DNA of 64,000 nt from Spirochaetaceae bacterium (GTDB lineage Bacteria; Myxococcota_A; UBA9160; UBA4427): positions 1-64,000 of the forward strand of contig JACKFD010000009.1 in assembly GCA_020632655.1 (NCBI GenBank), given 5' to 3'. Position 1 is the first letter of the stretch, and every line of letters begins with the position of its first letter. The translations under genes were made by a program, and so were the position numbers. Under the pieces are notes generated by a model. The model did no database searches. It had not been told where the DNA came from and saw only the letters and a list, made by a program, of their open reading frames with translations. Positions 50,909 through 59,962 of the stretch are shown here, piece by piece.

Positions 50909-51976
50909 ATGTCGAGCCAGCGCGTGATCGATACCGACGGCCACTTCGACGAGCCGGAGGACGTCTGGCCGGACCTTCTCCCGGCGCGCTACCGCGAGAT
51001 GGCACCGCGCTTCGTCGTCGACAACCAGGGGCGCTACCGACAGCTCGTCGGCGGTCGCCTCAAGCCCTACATCCCCTTCCCGCCCGGCGCGAAGCCCGGA
51101 GGCATGTCGCCGGGTGGTCGCGATCCGAAGGTCCGACTGGCGGACATGGATCGCGAGGGGATCGACGTGATGATGATGTACCCGACGACGGGACTCTTCT
51201 TCTACGGCATTCCCGAGCTCGACGTGACCGTTGCCCTGTGTCGCGCGTACAACGACTGGGCGCACGCGTTCTGCAGCGCCAGCCCCGAGCGTCTGATCGC
51301 CCCCGTGCTCGTGCCCCAGATGGACGTCGGCGCTTCCCTCGCCGAGCTGCGCCGCGGCGTCGAGGAGCTCGGCCAGCGCGGCGCCGTCCTGCGCCCCAAT
51401 CCCGTCGGCGGGCGCACCCTCGACGACCCGGCCCTCGACCCGCTCTGGAGTCTGCTCGAGGAGCTCGACGTCCCCGTCGTGCTGCACGAGGGAACGACCC
51501 AGGACGTGCCCCAGGTCGGTCGGGACCGCTACGACAACTTCCTCTTCCGTCACATGCTGAGCCACGCCTTCGAGCAGCAGATGGGGCTGCTCAGCCTGAT
51601 CTGCGGGGGCGTCCTCGAACGACATCCCGGCCTCCGCGTGCTGATCGTCGAGGCCGGTGTCGGCTGGGTGCCCTACTGGCTCGATCGGATGGACCACCAC
51701 GTCGAGAAGTGGGGCTTCGCGAGCCTGGCGCTGCCGCTCACGCCGACCGAGTACTTCCAGCGACAATGTTTCGTGTCGGCGGACTCCGACGAGAGCCTGC
51801 TGCCTTTCGTGGTCGACGCGATCGGCGACGGCAACGTCTGCTTCTCGACCGACTACCCGCATCCCGATCACGCCTTCGAGGGCATCGTCGCGGAGCTCAC
51901 GTCGCGCAGCGACCTCTCCGAGACGACCAAGCGTCGGATCCTCTGCGACAACGCCGAGCGCCTGCTCGGCCGCTGA
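50909..51976 (+). CDS. Amidohydrolase_2 family metal-dependent hydrolase
   Basis: 355 residues. Opens VIDTDGHFDEPEDVW with the DxH-type metal motif of the amidohydrolase_2 (ACMSD-like) family. Continues with RLADMDREGIDVMMMYPTTGL, LIAPVLVPQMDVGASLAEL, HHVEKWGF, FSTDYPHPDHAFEGI, containing the C-terminal Asp ligand in STDYPHPD. The family hydrolyses or decarboxylates aromatic/lactone intermediates. Substrate unknown. Start ATG with GGGAG upstream. Monocistronic. Related to, but distinct from, the tandem pair at 55.4-57.9 kb. Confidence 0.88.
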   Translation: MSSQRVIDTDGHFDEPEDVWPDLLPARYREMAPRFVVDNQGRYRQLVGGRLKPYIPFPPGAKPGGMSPGGRDPKVRLADMDREGIDVMMMYPTTGLFFYGIPELDVTVALCRAYNDWAHAFCSASPERLIAPVLVPQMDVGASLAELRRGVEELGQRGAVLRPNPVGGRTLDDPALDPLWSLLEELDVPVVLHEGTTQDVPQVGRDRYDNFLFRHMLSHAFEQQMGLLSLICGGVLERHPGLRVLIVEAGVGWVPYWLDRMDHHVEKWGFASLALPLTPTEYFQRQCFVSADSDESLLPFVVDAIGDGNVCFSTDYPHPDHAFEGIVAELTSRSDLSETTKRRILCDNAERLLGR

Positions 51977-52072
51977 GGCCGCGCCCGCCACGATCCCCGC
52001 AACGGCTGGATCGCGCATCACATCGTCCTGCCCGCGACCCCGATACGCTGCCGCGCCGGGAGGGTCGAGGGG

Positions 52073-53635
52073 ATGCGGACGTTCGTCCGACGGGTCGCGG
52101 GCCGGACCCGGGTGCTGGGAGTCGGGATCGCGGTTGCGGGTCTGCTCGCCGAGCCGGTGGCGGGACAGAGCCCGTCCTGCGACCTCTGGGATGCGGATCG
52201 CGACGGGGTCGTCGAGGTCGCCGACGTCGGTGGGCTGATCGCCCTTCGCGTGCGCGTACGCAGCTGTCGCTCGGTCGACTTCTCGGCGGCTGCGGAGTGT
52301 CGGGCGCTCGACCTGGCGCAGGACGGTCGCCTCGATGTGCTCGACACGATCGTGCTCCAAGCGCGGCTGCAGAGCGTCTGGCCCTGTCTGAGCAGCGGAG
52401 CCATTCGGCCTCTGCCGCCGGGCTGTGTGTCGCTCGACAGCGACTTCGACGGGCTGCTGACGGCAAGCGACGTCGCCTACCTGACGACACTCAGCGCGCG
52501 CTGGCCCGCGTGCGCGTCGGTCGATCTGAGCAGTCTGGCCTGCCAGGACGCGGACCTGGATGGCGACCAGCGCGTCTCGACCGCGGACGCGACGATCGCC
52601 GAGGGCCTCGTGAGCGACTTCGGTCGCTGCGTCGGGCAGCGAACGACCGCGACCGCGGGGCTGTGGGTCGATCGCGAGAGGCTCTCGGAGCGTCCGACCG
52701 ACGGACCCGGCTGGTCCGCGCTCTATGCCGAGGCGAGCGAGCCGCAACGCGTGCCCGATCTTTCGAATCAGGACGATCCGGCCAATACGCGCACACTGGC
52801 GAAGGCCCTGGTCGGCGTCCGTCTGGGTCGTGAGGATCTCGTCGACGAGGTGCATCGCGCACTGCGCGAGGTCACCTACGGTGGAAGCGAGGCCGGCGCC
52901 GACACGCTCGCCCTCGGCCGCGAGGTCGCTGCCTACGTCTTCGCCGCCGATCTGATCGATCTCGCTTCCCTCGACCCGGCGCTCGACGCCGACTTCCGGA
53001 CCTGGCTGGACGTCCTTCGGCGGCGGGACTTCTCCGGAAGGACCCTGATCTCGACCCACGAGGACCGACCGAACAACTGGGGCACGCATGCCGGGGCGAC
53101 CCGCGTCGCGATCGCCCTCTACCTGGGCGACGAAGGGGACCTGGCGGCCGCGGTCGAGGTCCATCGTGCCTGGCTCGGCGAGGCCTCGTCGCACGTCGGC
53201 TTCCGCTACGGATCCCTGGACTGGCAGCCCGACCCCTTGCGTCCCGTCGCGATCGGGCCGCGAGGCGCGCGCCGCGACGGTCTCGATCTCGACGGCGCTC
53301 TGCCCGAGGAGATGCGTCGCGGCGGCGGGCTCAGCGATCCGCCCGTCCATACGGGCTACGTCTGGGAGGCGCTGCAGGGCGCTGTCGTGACGACGGAGCT
53401 GCTGGCCCGGCACGGATATCCCGACGCCTGGCATTGGGGCGACGACGCACTCGTGCGGGCGCTCGCCTGGCTCGCGCGGACCGATGCTCGATACGGCGGC
53501 TGGTGGGCGACCGGGGACGATCCCTGGATCGTCTGGCTGGTCGATCGCGCGACCGGGTCGGCATTCCTCGCGCCCGCCGGCGGTCGTCCCGGGAAGAACG
53601 CGGGCTTCACGGAGTGGACCCACGCCCCACGCTAG
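52073..53635 (+). CDS. Secreted dockerin-like repeat protein with alginate-lyase-like domain
   Basis: 520 residues. Signal peptide (VLGVGIAVAGLLAEPVAG). Residues ~36-185 hold four EF-hand-like dockerin-type loops: DADRDGVVEVADV, DLAQDGRLDVLD, DSDFDGLLTASDV and DADLDGDQRVSTAD. The C-terminal ~330 residues are helical and match the alginate-lyase superfamily in rhythm: LSNQDDPANTRTLAKALVG, EVAAYVFAADLIDL, EDRPNNWGTHAGATRVAIALYLGD, GYVWEALQGAVVTTELLARHG. The NNWGTHAGA stretch would be near the active site. Probably degrades a uronic-acid polysaccharide outside the cell (inference). No cohesin partner in the window. ATG 52073, GGGG upstream. Confidence 0.75.
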   Translation: MRTFVRRVAGRTRVLGVGIAVAGLLAEPVAGQSPSCDLWDADRDGVVEVADVGGLIALRVRVRSCRSVDFSAAAECRALDLAQDGRLDVLDTIVLQARLQSVWPCLSSGAIRPLPPGCVSLDSDFDGLLTASDVAYLTTLSARWPACASVDLSSLACQDADLDGDQRVSTADATIAEGLVSDFGRCVGQRTTATAGLWVDRERLSERPTDGPGWSALYAEASEPQRVPDLSNQDDPANTRTLAKALVGVRLGREDLVDEVHRALREVTYGGSEAGADTLALGREVAAYVFAADLIDLASLDPALDADFRTWLDVLRRRDFSGRTLISTHEDRPNNWGTHAGATRVAIALYLGDEGDLAAAVEVHRAWLGEASSHVGFRYGSLDWQPDPLRPVAIGPRGARRDGLDLDGALPEEMRRGGGLSDPPVHTGYVWEALQGAVVTTELLARHGYPDAWHWGDDALVRALAWLARTDARYGGWWATGDDPWIVWLVDRATGSAFLAPAGGRPGKNAGFTEWTHAPR

Positions 53636-53677
53636 AAGGCGCGAGCTCGGGCGCCGCTCGCACTGGCCCCCCTTCTT

Positions 53678-54769
53678 TCAGGGAAAGAGCCGGATCGAGG
53701 CTCCGGGCGGCGGCGCGTATCGCCGGGCGGGGCGCGCGGGCCTCGTCCGGCGACTCGCCGGCGCGGACGCCGCGCCGCTCGCGAGGGTCTCCTCCTCGTC
53801 GTCGCCCGTCCAGGCCGGGCTCGCCGGCCCCGGCGGCGCGGGCGACTCGGCCGCGGACGGGCTCGCACCCGGCGGCTCGGGACGGGCCATCGCCGCGAGG
53901 GCCATCAGCGCGCTCGGCCCCGTTCGGCGTACGTAGGCCGGCGGCGGCTCGAAGCGATCGGCGTCGTACGCCTCGCGAGTGACGCGCCGCAGGAGGATCG
54001 CGCTGCGCGGACGCCCGTCCACCCGGCGCTCGAAGCGCAGCGGCAATCCGTCGAATTGCGAGATCAGGTCGAGTGGCTGATCGGGCACGAGCTCGAGGGG
54101 CGTATTCCCCGGCGTCCCCATCGCATCGCGCTGGAAGTTCGCGAGCACGCGGAAGACCTCGAAGTCCGAGGGCTCGAGTCCGATCTGCTCCCACGAAGCG
54201 ATGCACGCCTCGCCCAGCAGCCGCTCGGCGCGATGCAGCGCCACGCGCTCGCAGGCGAATCCCGAGAACTCGTCGCGCACCCCGGATCGCGTGACGACGA
54301 CCGGCTCCTCGATGCGATCGACCTCCTGACGCGAGACGCCGAGCATGCGCTCGAGGGCCTTGCGCTGGTCGCTCGGCAGGCCCGCGAGCTGCGAGGAGGC
54401 CTCGTGGCGTGCCCGGCGATGCGACTCCGAGAGCCGCGCGAGCAGGTCCCGCTCGACGTCGACGTAGCTGCGGGTGCGGTCGGAGATCCCGTAGAGGCGG
54501 TCGCGATCCCCCCGGAAGAGCAGCGCGGCCCCGGGATCGACGGCGCCGGGACTGCGTTGCTCGATCCGCACGCGGCGGCCGGCGCTCCAGATCGTCGCCT
54601 CGAGGATCGGCTGCGCCTCGCCGTGCTCGAAGAACTCGAGCTCGAAGCGCAGCGTCTCCTCCGCACGGACGGCACTCGCCATGAGCAGCGCGAGGAGGAC
54701 GAGGAGGCAGAGCGGGACGAATCGCGCTCCCGCCGTGGCGCGCCGCAGCGCGCGGGATCGGATCGACAT
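53678..54769 (-). CDS. Secreted protein of unknown function (DUF4412-like)
   Basis: 363 residues. Signal peptide (LCLLVLLALLMASAVRA). The mature domain begins ETLRFELEFFEHGEAQPILEATIWSAGRRVRIE, a beta-rich start with a repeated strand pattern typical of DUF4412-type periplasmic proteins, followed by RSYVDVERDLLARL, GVRDEFSGFACERVALHR and PLELVPDQPLDLISQFDGLPLRFE. The last ~75 residues are low-complexity Pro/Ala/Arg. No enzymatic motif. The single-gene unit is convergent with the dockerin gene (42 bp) and separated by 148 bp from the upstream VOC gene. Confidence 0.6.
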   Translation of the reverse strand: MSIRSRALRRATAGARFVPLCLLVLLALLMASAVRAEETLRFELEFFEHGEAQPILEATIWSAGRRVRIEQRSPGAVDPGAALLFRGDRDRLYGISDRTRSYVDVERDLLARLSESHRRARHEASSQLAGLPSDQRKALERMLGVSRQEVDRIEEPVVVTRSGVRDEFSGFACERVALHRAERLLGEACIASWEQIGLEPSDFEVFRVLANFQRDAMGTPGNTPLELVPDQPLDLISQFDGLPLRFERRVDGRPRSAILLRRVTREAYDADRFEPPPAYVRRTGPSALMALAAMARPEPPGASPSAAESPAPPGPASPAWTGDDEEETLASGAASAPASRRTRPARPARRYAPPPGASIRLFP

Positions 54770-54917
54770 CGAGGGTCTCCGGTTCGGCCGCGGGGCGTGC
54801 TGCGGCGTGGACCGGAGACCCGGATCGGGAGAAGACCCGGATGAATTGAACCGGGAGAGTCGATTTCAAACAGGAGCGGACCGGATCCGCTGGGAGCGGA
54901 GCGGGCTGCGGAGCGCG

Positions 54918-55337
54918 CTAGGCGTTTCCGGCTCCGGGACCGCTCACCTCGGGCGTGTCGCCGTGGGTCTCGAGGATCTCGACGAGGTAGCCGTCGGGGT
55001 CGCGCACGAAGGCGGCCGTGACGGGCCAATGCTCGAGGCGCTCGGGCGCCGACACGGACTCGGCGCCGGCCTCCATGCAGCGCGCGTAGAGACCTTCGCA
55101 GTCGTCCGTGTCGAGATAGAGCTTCCAGAAGCCGTTGCCGTGCTCGATCGGGCCCTTCTGGTTGCGATGCCAGGCGAGCTGGATGCGATGGCCGCTCTCG
55201 CCGGCGAGGATCACCTCGCGGAACTCCGGCGTCTCGACCCGATGCGTGATGCGCAGGCCGATCGCCTTCTCGTAGAAATCGACGCTGCGCTGCAGGTCGG
55301 AGACGTTGATGCAGTACTGGTCGATGCTGACCTTCAC
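54918..55337 (-). CDS. Small VOC (glyoxalase I-like) protein
   Basis: 139 residues, one VOC domain. Seen: DQYCINVSDLQRSVDFYEKAIGLRITHRVE, HRIQLAWHRNQ, FWKLYLDTDD and DPDGYLVEILE with the C-terminal Glu ligand. It resembles lactoylglutathione-lyase relatives, but GSH use is not shown. It lies 26 bp after the amidohydrolase gene on the same strand, so it may be the last gene of the operon amidohydrolase - amidohydrolase - VOC. Confidence 0.85.
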   Translation of the reverse strand: MKVSIDQYCINVSDLQRSVDFYEKAIGLRITHRVETPEFREVILAGESGHRIQLAWHRNQKGPIEHGNGFWKLYLDTDDCEGLYARCMEAGAESVSAPERLEHWPVTAAFVRDPDGYLVEILETHGDTPEVSGPGAGNA

Positions 55338-55363
55338 GGGGACTCCTCGGCTCGGGGCGGAAA

Positions 55364-56587
55364 TCAGACCTGCTCGCGGGGCTTCTGGAAGAGCGCCTTC
55401 TCGGGGCCGATCCGAGCCGCCAGCGGCGCGAGCTTCTCGACGTCGAGGCCGTAGAAGCCGACGGCGTTCATGCCGAGCATCGCCTCGAGCTCCGCGTCCG
55501 GCAGGCCGTGGAGCGAGTCGAGCTGCTGCTTCCGGGTGACGGGCCAGCTGCCCTCGGGATGCGGATAGTCACTGCCCCACATCATGTTCCCGACGCCGAT
55601 CGCATGGCGCAGCTCGGCCTCACGCCGGGACATGCAGGAGGCGCCGATCATCACGTTCTTGCGGAAGGTCTCGACGGGAGACTCGGCGAGGTGACCACGG
55701 AAGTCGCCCAGCTTCTGGGATTCCCGGGACTCCCGGTAGTGGAACTCCAGGCGCTCGACGTAGTCCGGCACCCAGGCCGAGGTGCCTTCCGTGAGCGCGA
55801 CCTTGAGCCTCGGAAAGCGCGTGAAGACGCCCCCCCAGAGCATGAAGGTCAGCGGTCGGGTCAGCCAGACATGGACCTCCATCAGGTACGCACCGACCGC
55901 GCCCGGCGGCACGCGCCCGTCCTCGCCCGGCGGCAGCGGACCGAAGAACTGCTCCATCGGCGCGGGGCCCGAGTGGAAGTGGATCGGCATGTCGAGCTCC
56001 TGACACACCGCCCAGAACGGGTCGTATTTCGGATGGTGATAGGCGTCGAAGTCGCCCCACATCGGCGGCAGCAGCACGCCGGCGAGGCCGTTCTTCTTGG
56101 CCTCCCGCGTCTTCGCGACCGCGAGGTCGACGTCCCAGTAGACGGGGATGCAGGCGAGTCCGATCCGTCGCTCGGGCGCCGTCTGCACGAACTCCGTGAT
56201 GAAGCGGTTGTGCGCGTCGCAGCCCGCCCACATCAGCTCGGCGCTTGCGCCTTCCGGACGCATCGTGAAGCCCGCGCCGAAGGGCGGCGAGTTCATTTCG
56301 GTCACGCCGTCCGGGAAGAGCACCTCGGCGACGATGCCGTCCTCGTCGAGCACCTTGTCCCGCGCGGTCGGGTCCCAGGCGCCGGCGAGCTCGGCATCGC
56401 GGCCGCGGCGCCAGTCCTCGTTGATCTCCGTGATGAGGAAGTAGTCGCTCATCCGCGAGGTCGCCTCGATCTGGATCGGCAGCGCCTCGTCGAAGGCCTT
56501 GCGGTACTTCGGGTCGACGTAGGGTCGGTAGTCCGCCGCGTGGAGGCCGGCATGACCGTCGGACGAGATGACGAGGTAGCGATCCAT
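55364..56587 (-). CDS. Amidohydrolase_2 family hydrolase (copy 1 of tandem pair)
   Basis: 407 residues. DxH motif in LVISSDGHAGLHAADY, then VLFPDGVTEMNSPPFGAG, RRIGLACIPVYWDVDLAVA, MPIHFHSGPAP with the second His, ALTEGTSAWVPDYVERLEF, and MMWGSDYPHPEGSWP (C-terminal Asp ligand). Paralogous to the next gene upstream: 41-bp gap, same domain order and matching motifs (SSDGHAG/SSDCHAG, GSDYPHPEGSWP/GSDYPHLEGTWP). The ATG has GGAGA upstream. Substrate unknown; regulated probably by the adjacent TetR protein. Confidence 0.9.
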   Translation of the reverse strand: MDRYLVISSDGHAGLHAADYRPYVDPKYRKAFDEALPIQIEATSRMSDYFLITEINEDWRRGRDAELAGAWDPTARDKVLDEDGIVAEVLFPDGVTEMNSPPFGAGFTMRPEGASAELMWAGCDAHNRFITEFVQTAPERRIGLACIPVYWDVDLAVAKTREAKKNGLAGVLLPPMWGDFDAYHHPKYDPFWAVCQELDMPIHFHSGPAPMEQFFGPLPPGEDGRVPPGAVGAYLMEVHVWLTRPLTFMLWGGVFTRFPRLKVALTEGTSAWVPDYVERLEFHYRESRESQKLGDFRGHLAESPVETFRKNVMIGASCMSRREAELRHAIGVGNMMWGSDYPHPEGSWPVTRKQQLDSLHGLPDAELEAMLGMNAVGFYGLDVEKLAPLAARIGPEKALFQKPREQV

Positions 56588-56628
56588 GGCTGTCTCCTGA
56601 TTCCTGGTGGGCAGCGGTCGGGCGCGGA

Positions 56629-57897
56629 TCAGGCCTGTCCGCGGATCTCCGCGATCGTCGGCCCGATCTCGGCCGCGACGGGACGAAGTGCTTCGACGTC
56701 GAAGCCGTAGATCCGCGCGGCATTGAGTCCGAGGATGTCCCGGATCTCCTGCTCGGGGTAGTCGCCGAAGGTCTCGGTCAGGGCCTTCATCGTATTCGGC
56801 CAGGTGCCCTCGAGATGCGGGTAATCCGAGCCCCACATGATCTTCTCGACGCCGAGCTCGTGCCGGAAGCGCGCCTCGTGCGGCTTGAGGAACGAGGCGC
56901 CGAGATAGCAGTTCTGCTGGAAGTAGCCCGTCGGCCCGAGCGAGAGACCGCGGGTGAAGTGCTTGAAGATCGGATCCTGGGCCTTGAACTCCAGCACCCG
57001 CAGCTTCTCGAGCACCCAGCCGATCCCGGCCTCGGTCAGTACGTACTTGAGCTTCGGATGCCGCTCGAAGACGCCCGACCACATCATCGCCGTGAAGGGT
57101 CGCTGGGCCCACATGTCGACCTCGCTGATGAACATCGCCGTCGCGCACTCGACGTCGCCGTAGTCCGGCGACCAGCCCGAATGCGTCTGGATCGGCATGT
57201 CGAGCTCCTCGCAGACGGCCCAGAGCGGCTCGTAGCGCGGATGGTGGTAGAAGGGATGCTCGCCCGTGCTGGTCGGGAGCAGCACGCCGCCCCAGAGCCC
57301 CCACGCCTTCGCGTCGCGGATCTCCTGGACCGTCGTGTCGATGTCGTCGACGTTGACGAGCGCGACGCCCGCCATGCGCGCCGGATTCGCCTTGCACAGG
57401 TCCGCCAGCCAGCGGTTGTAGGCCCGGCAGCCCGCGAGGTTCAGCTCCGGCGTCACGGCGTGCCGGTACTGCATCAGGCCCGCGCCGAAGGGCGCCATCT
57501 GCGGAAAGATCACCTCCCCCGCCGTGCCGTCGTCGTCGAGCTCCTTCATGCGCACGATCGGATCCCACTCGCCCCGCCGCGGCGCGAAGGGATTCGTCGG
57601 ATCCGCGAGCATCGCGATCAGGTCCTTGTCGCTCGCCGCGAGCATCGGATTCTCGAGCGTCTCGCGCCGGTAGCGCCCCGCGTCCCCCGCCTTCGCGTCG
57701 TAGGCCTCGACCGCCTCCTGATCGAAGAAGGTCCCGACCCGGCTCATCATCTCGCGCGTGTACTGCACCCACCAGGCGTTGGCGGCATCGTGGTACTTCG
57801 CGGGCATGTAGTCGTTGTACTGCGAGGGCAGCGTCCCGGCGTGGCAGTCGGAGCTGATGATGAGGACGCGCTCGTCGCCGTTCTCGTTCGCGTGCAT
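56629..57897 (-). CDS. Amidohydrolase_2 family hydrolase (copy 2 of tandem pair)
   Basis: 422 residues. SSDCHAGTLPSQYNDYM at the N-terminus (metal His), AEVIFPQMAPFGAGLMQ-like (GEVIFPQMAPFGAG), RMAGVALVNVDDIDTTVQE, MPIQTHSGWSPDYGD, LTEAGIGWVLEKLRVLEF, IMWGSDYPHLEGTWPNTM. Paralogue of the downstream gene, so duplication followed by divergence. The first gene after the TetR gene (24-bp gap). Such enzymes are abundant in aromatic/steroid-degrading deltaproteobacteria; function remains unassigned. Confidence 0.9.
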   Translation of the reverse strand: MHANENGDERVLIISSDCHAGTLPSQYNDYMPAKYHDAANAWWVQYTREMMSRVGTFFDQEAVEAYDAKAGDAGRYRRETLENPMLAASDKDLIAMLADPTNPFAPRRGEWDPIVRMKELDDDGTAGEVIFPQMAPFGAGLMQYRHAVTPELNLAGCRAYNRWLADLCKANPARMAGVALVNVDDIDTTVQEIRDAKAWGLWGGVLLPTSTGEHPFYHHPRYEPLWAVCEELDMPIQTHSGWSPDYGDVECATAMFISEVDMWAQRPFTAMMWSGVFERHPKLKYVLTEAGIGWVLEKLRVLEFKAQDPIFKHFTRGLSLGPTGYFQQNCYLGASFLKPHEARFRHELGVEKIMWGSDYPHLEGTWPNTMKALTETFGDYPEQEIRDILGLNAARIYGFDVEALRPVAAEIGPTIAEIRGQA

Positions 57898-57921
57898 GCA
57901 AGGATCTCCTGGAGCTACGGG

Positions 57922-58539
57922 CTAGGCGTTCGGGAGCAGACCGACGAGGAAGGCGCCGATCGCGCGGGTGCGCTGCTCGATGTCGTAGTCGTCGCGATGG
58001 ATCCACTCGAGGGTCGTCGAGTAGATCGCACCGAGGACGACCTCCGTGAAGGTCTCGATCGGGGCGTTCGGGGGCAGCTCGCCGGGGCCCCCCGCGGCGA
58101 GCAGCGCGCGGATCGCGTCGGACACGCGGATCTCGCCCTCGGTCGCGTGCGCCGTGCCGTGGGCGGCGCCGAAGAAGGCACCGACGAACTCGCGATGGAT
58201 CGGGCCCAGCTCGGCGGCGCGTCGCCGGAGCGCCTCGAAGAGGCCCTCGAGCCGGGCCCGCGTCGAGTCTCCGCTCTCGCGCGCCTCGTCGACGGTCGTC
58301 ACCAGTCGGGACACCGCGTCGTGCGCGAGGGCCTCGACCAGATGCGACTTCGTCGGGAAGTGATTGCAGAGCGTCCGCTTCGCGACGTCCGCCGCTTCGC
58401 AGACGTCGTCGATCTTCGTGCCCTCGATGCCGCGCTCGGCGAAGAGCGCCTCCGCGCAGGCGAGCACGTGCGCCCGGAAGGCCTGGACACGTCGGTCCAC
58501 CCGGTTCGCGGGGGCTTCGAGGGGGGTCGCCTGGGACAT
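57922..58539 (-). CDS. TetR-family transcriptional regulator
   Basis: 205 residues. N-terminal TetR HTH: ACAEALFAERGIEGTKIDDVCEAADVAKRTLCNHFPTKSHLVEAL (residues ~27-72, in two parts), then a helical ligand-binding domain of moderate length (SRLVTTVDEARESG, FVGAFFGAAHG, FTEVVLGAIYSTTLEW). It heads the operon TetR - amidohydrolase - amidohydrolase - VOC. The ATG 58539 has GGAGG at ideal spacing; the upstream in-frame ATG 58572 lies inside the palindrome and is unlikely. Probably represses its own operon until an aromatic or lactone ligand binds (family knowledge). Confidence 0.92.
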   Translation of the reverse strand: MSQATPLEAPANRVDRRVQAFRAHVLACAEALFAERGIEGTKIDDVCEAADVAKRTLCNHFPTKSHLVEALAHDAVSRLVTTVDEARESGDSTRARLEGLFEALRRRAAELGPIHREFVGAFFGAAHGTAHATEGEIRVSDAIRALLAAGGPGELPPNAPIETFTEVVLGAIYSTTLEWIHRDDYDIEQRTRAIGAFLVGLLPNA

Positions 58540-58559
58540 TCGGCCTCCTGGCATCCGGT

Positions 58560-58571
58560 TGCCAGTTGGCA
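58560..58571. promoter_or_regulatory. Palindromic candidate operator for the TetR regulator
   Basis: TGCCA-GT-TGGCA, a perfect inverted repeat 20 bp upstream of the TetR start, in the intergenic region toward the ankyrin gene. Position and symmetry fit a self-regulatory TetR site. Confidence 0.45.
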
Positions 58572-58598
58572 TGTAATTGCCTCAGGTGGAGGGTGCCG

Positions 58599-59273
58599 TC
58601 AAGGCGCGGGCGGCCCCGCGCAGGCGTCGAGGAGCGTCCGGATGCGCGGCGTCCGGGCGAGATCGAGGGGCACGCGACCCTGGGGATCCCGCACGCTGCA
58701 GGCAGCGCCGCCCCGCTCGATCAGCACCTCGACGGCCTCCGCGTGCCGCGGGGTCCCGCCCGAGGCCGCGCGGTGCAAGGGCCAGAGGCCGTCCTTCGGC
58801 GCGGGACCATTGCCCGGGACGGCGAGGGCCTCGAGCACGCGAAGGACGGCGGCGCGTCCCTGGAAGGCCGCTGCGTGCCAGACCGTGTAGCCGTCCTTCT
58901 CCGGAATCGTCGGATCGGCGCCCGCCTCGATCAGCACGCGCACGACCTCCGCGTGGCCGCGCAGGGCCGCGCCGACGAGCGCCGTCTGGAGCCCGGGGCC
59001 GACGTAGCGCGCCCGGTGCTCGTCGATGCGCGCCCCCGCGGCAATCGAGTCCCGGACGGCCTTCGCATCCCCGCGGCTCGCCGCGACGAGCAGGCGTCGG
59101 GTCGCGGCATCCGCGGCCGCGGGGTCGACCGATGCCGGGGCCGGCTGGGCCCGAATGGGCACGGCGGGGACCGAGACGATGGCGAACGCGACGAGTACGA
59201 GGGCCAGCCGCACGACGACGCCCGGGGTGGCCACGCGTCGGGCCGCCGGTCGAGCCCCCCGCCCTGCCCTCAT
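58599..59273 (-). CDS. Exported ankyrin-repeat protein
   Basis: 224 residues. N-terminal signal peptide (VVVRLALVLVAFAIVSVPAVPIRA), then ankyrin repeats: RRLLVAASRGDAKAVRDSIAAGARID, QTALVGAALRGHAEVVRVLIEAGADP, YTVWHAAAFQGRAAVLRVLE, WPLHRAASGGTPRHAEAVEVLIERGG, RDPQGRVPLDLA (helix pairs read in parts). Bacterial exported ankyrin proteins usually mediate protein contacts. Start ATG overlaps the stop of the EthD gene (ATGA), so the two are co-translated. Confidence 0.85.
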   Translation of the reverse strand: MRAGRGARPAARRVATPGVVVRLALVLVAFAIVSVPAVPIRAQPAPASVDPAAADAATRRLLVAASRGDAKAVRDSIAAGARIDEHRARYVGPGLQTALVGAALRGHAEVVRVLIEAGADPTIPEKDGYTVWHAAAFQGRAAVLRVLEALAVPGNGPAPKDGLWPLHRAASGGTPRHAEAVEVLIERGGAACSVRDPQGRVPLDLARTPRIRTLLDACAGPPAP

Positions 59274-59962
59274 GCGATGCTCCGCAGGATCCACTCGCTC
59301 GAGAGCGTCAGATTCACCGACGCGGGATCCGCAAAGCCCACCGCCTGCATCTCGTCGAACAGAGCCTGCGAGGAGTAGAGCTGCTTCGGGTCGAGCCACT
59401 CCTCGAGCCGATCCCAGCGCTCGACGACGATCCCCCGCCACGCCGGCGCGCCCGGCGTCAGCACCCTCGCCACCACGTTTCGCACATAACATCGCCGCGT
59501 CGGATGCAGCGCGAAGGACAGCTGCGAGATCCGCCCGTGCCAGCGCTCGAAGAACGTCTCGTCGGGCAGACCCGACGGCTGGGAGAAGGTCACGAGCTGC
59601 GTGACGCCCGGACTCGGCTCGCCGTCCGCCCAGTCCCGCGCCGCATAGGGCTGGACGACGGATTCGGTCACGAGATAGCCCGCCAGGCCCGTCCCCAGTC
59701 CAGCGAGTGCCTCCTCGACGATCCCGCGGCGATCGACCGTGTCCAGCCAGACGAAGACGGCCGCGCCGATCTCGCGTCCGCGACCCGTGAGATGCGCGTC
59801 CGTCACGCGCGGGTCGTCCGCGAGGTCGGGGATCTCGAGCGTGAGTCCGCGGACATGGGCGTCGGCGAGCAGCGCAGGCGCGACGTGCTCCCGGAGCGGT
59901 CGCGCCAGGGCGGCGCCCGGGGTGGTTGCGTCCTTCAGCACGAAGTAGGCGAGCTTTTCCAT
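59270..59962 (-). CDS. EthD-domain-containing protein
   Basis: 230 residues. Two related alpha-beta halves, with FFERWHGRISQLSFALHPTRRCYVRNVV and the opening EKLAYFVLKDATTPGAALARPLREHV matching EthD/ABM-type domains found in hydrocarbon- and steroid-degradation clusters. Function unknown; often accessory to monooxygenases. It overlaps the ankyrin gene by 4 bp. Divergent from the SDR gene (202 bp). Start ATG MEKLAYFVLKD. Confidence 0.7.
   Translation of the reverse strand: MEKLAYFVLKDATTPGAALARPLREHVAPALLADAHVRGLTLEIPDLADDPRVTDAHLTGRGREIGAAVFVWLDTVDRRGIVEEALAGLGTGLAGYLVTESVVQPYAARDWADGEPSPGVTQLVTFSQPSGLPDETFFERWHGRISQLSFALHPTRRCYVRNVVARVLTPGAPAWRGIVVERWDRLEEWLDPKQLYSSQALFDEMQAVGFADPASVNLTLSSEWILRSIA

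Noticed and set aside
50546..53623. 1025-codon minus-strand frame
   Set aside because: Antisense to the amidohydrolase and dockerin protein genes; no SD and no family features.
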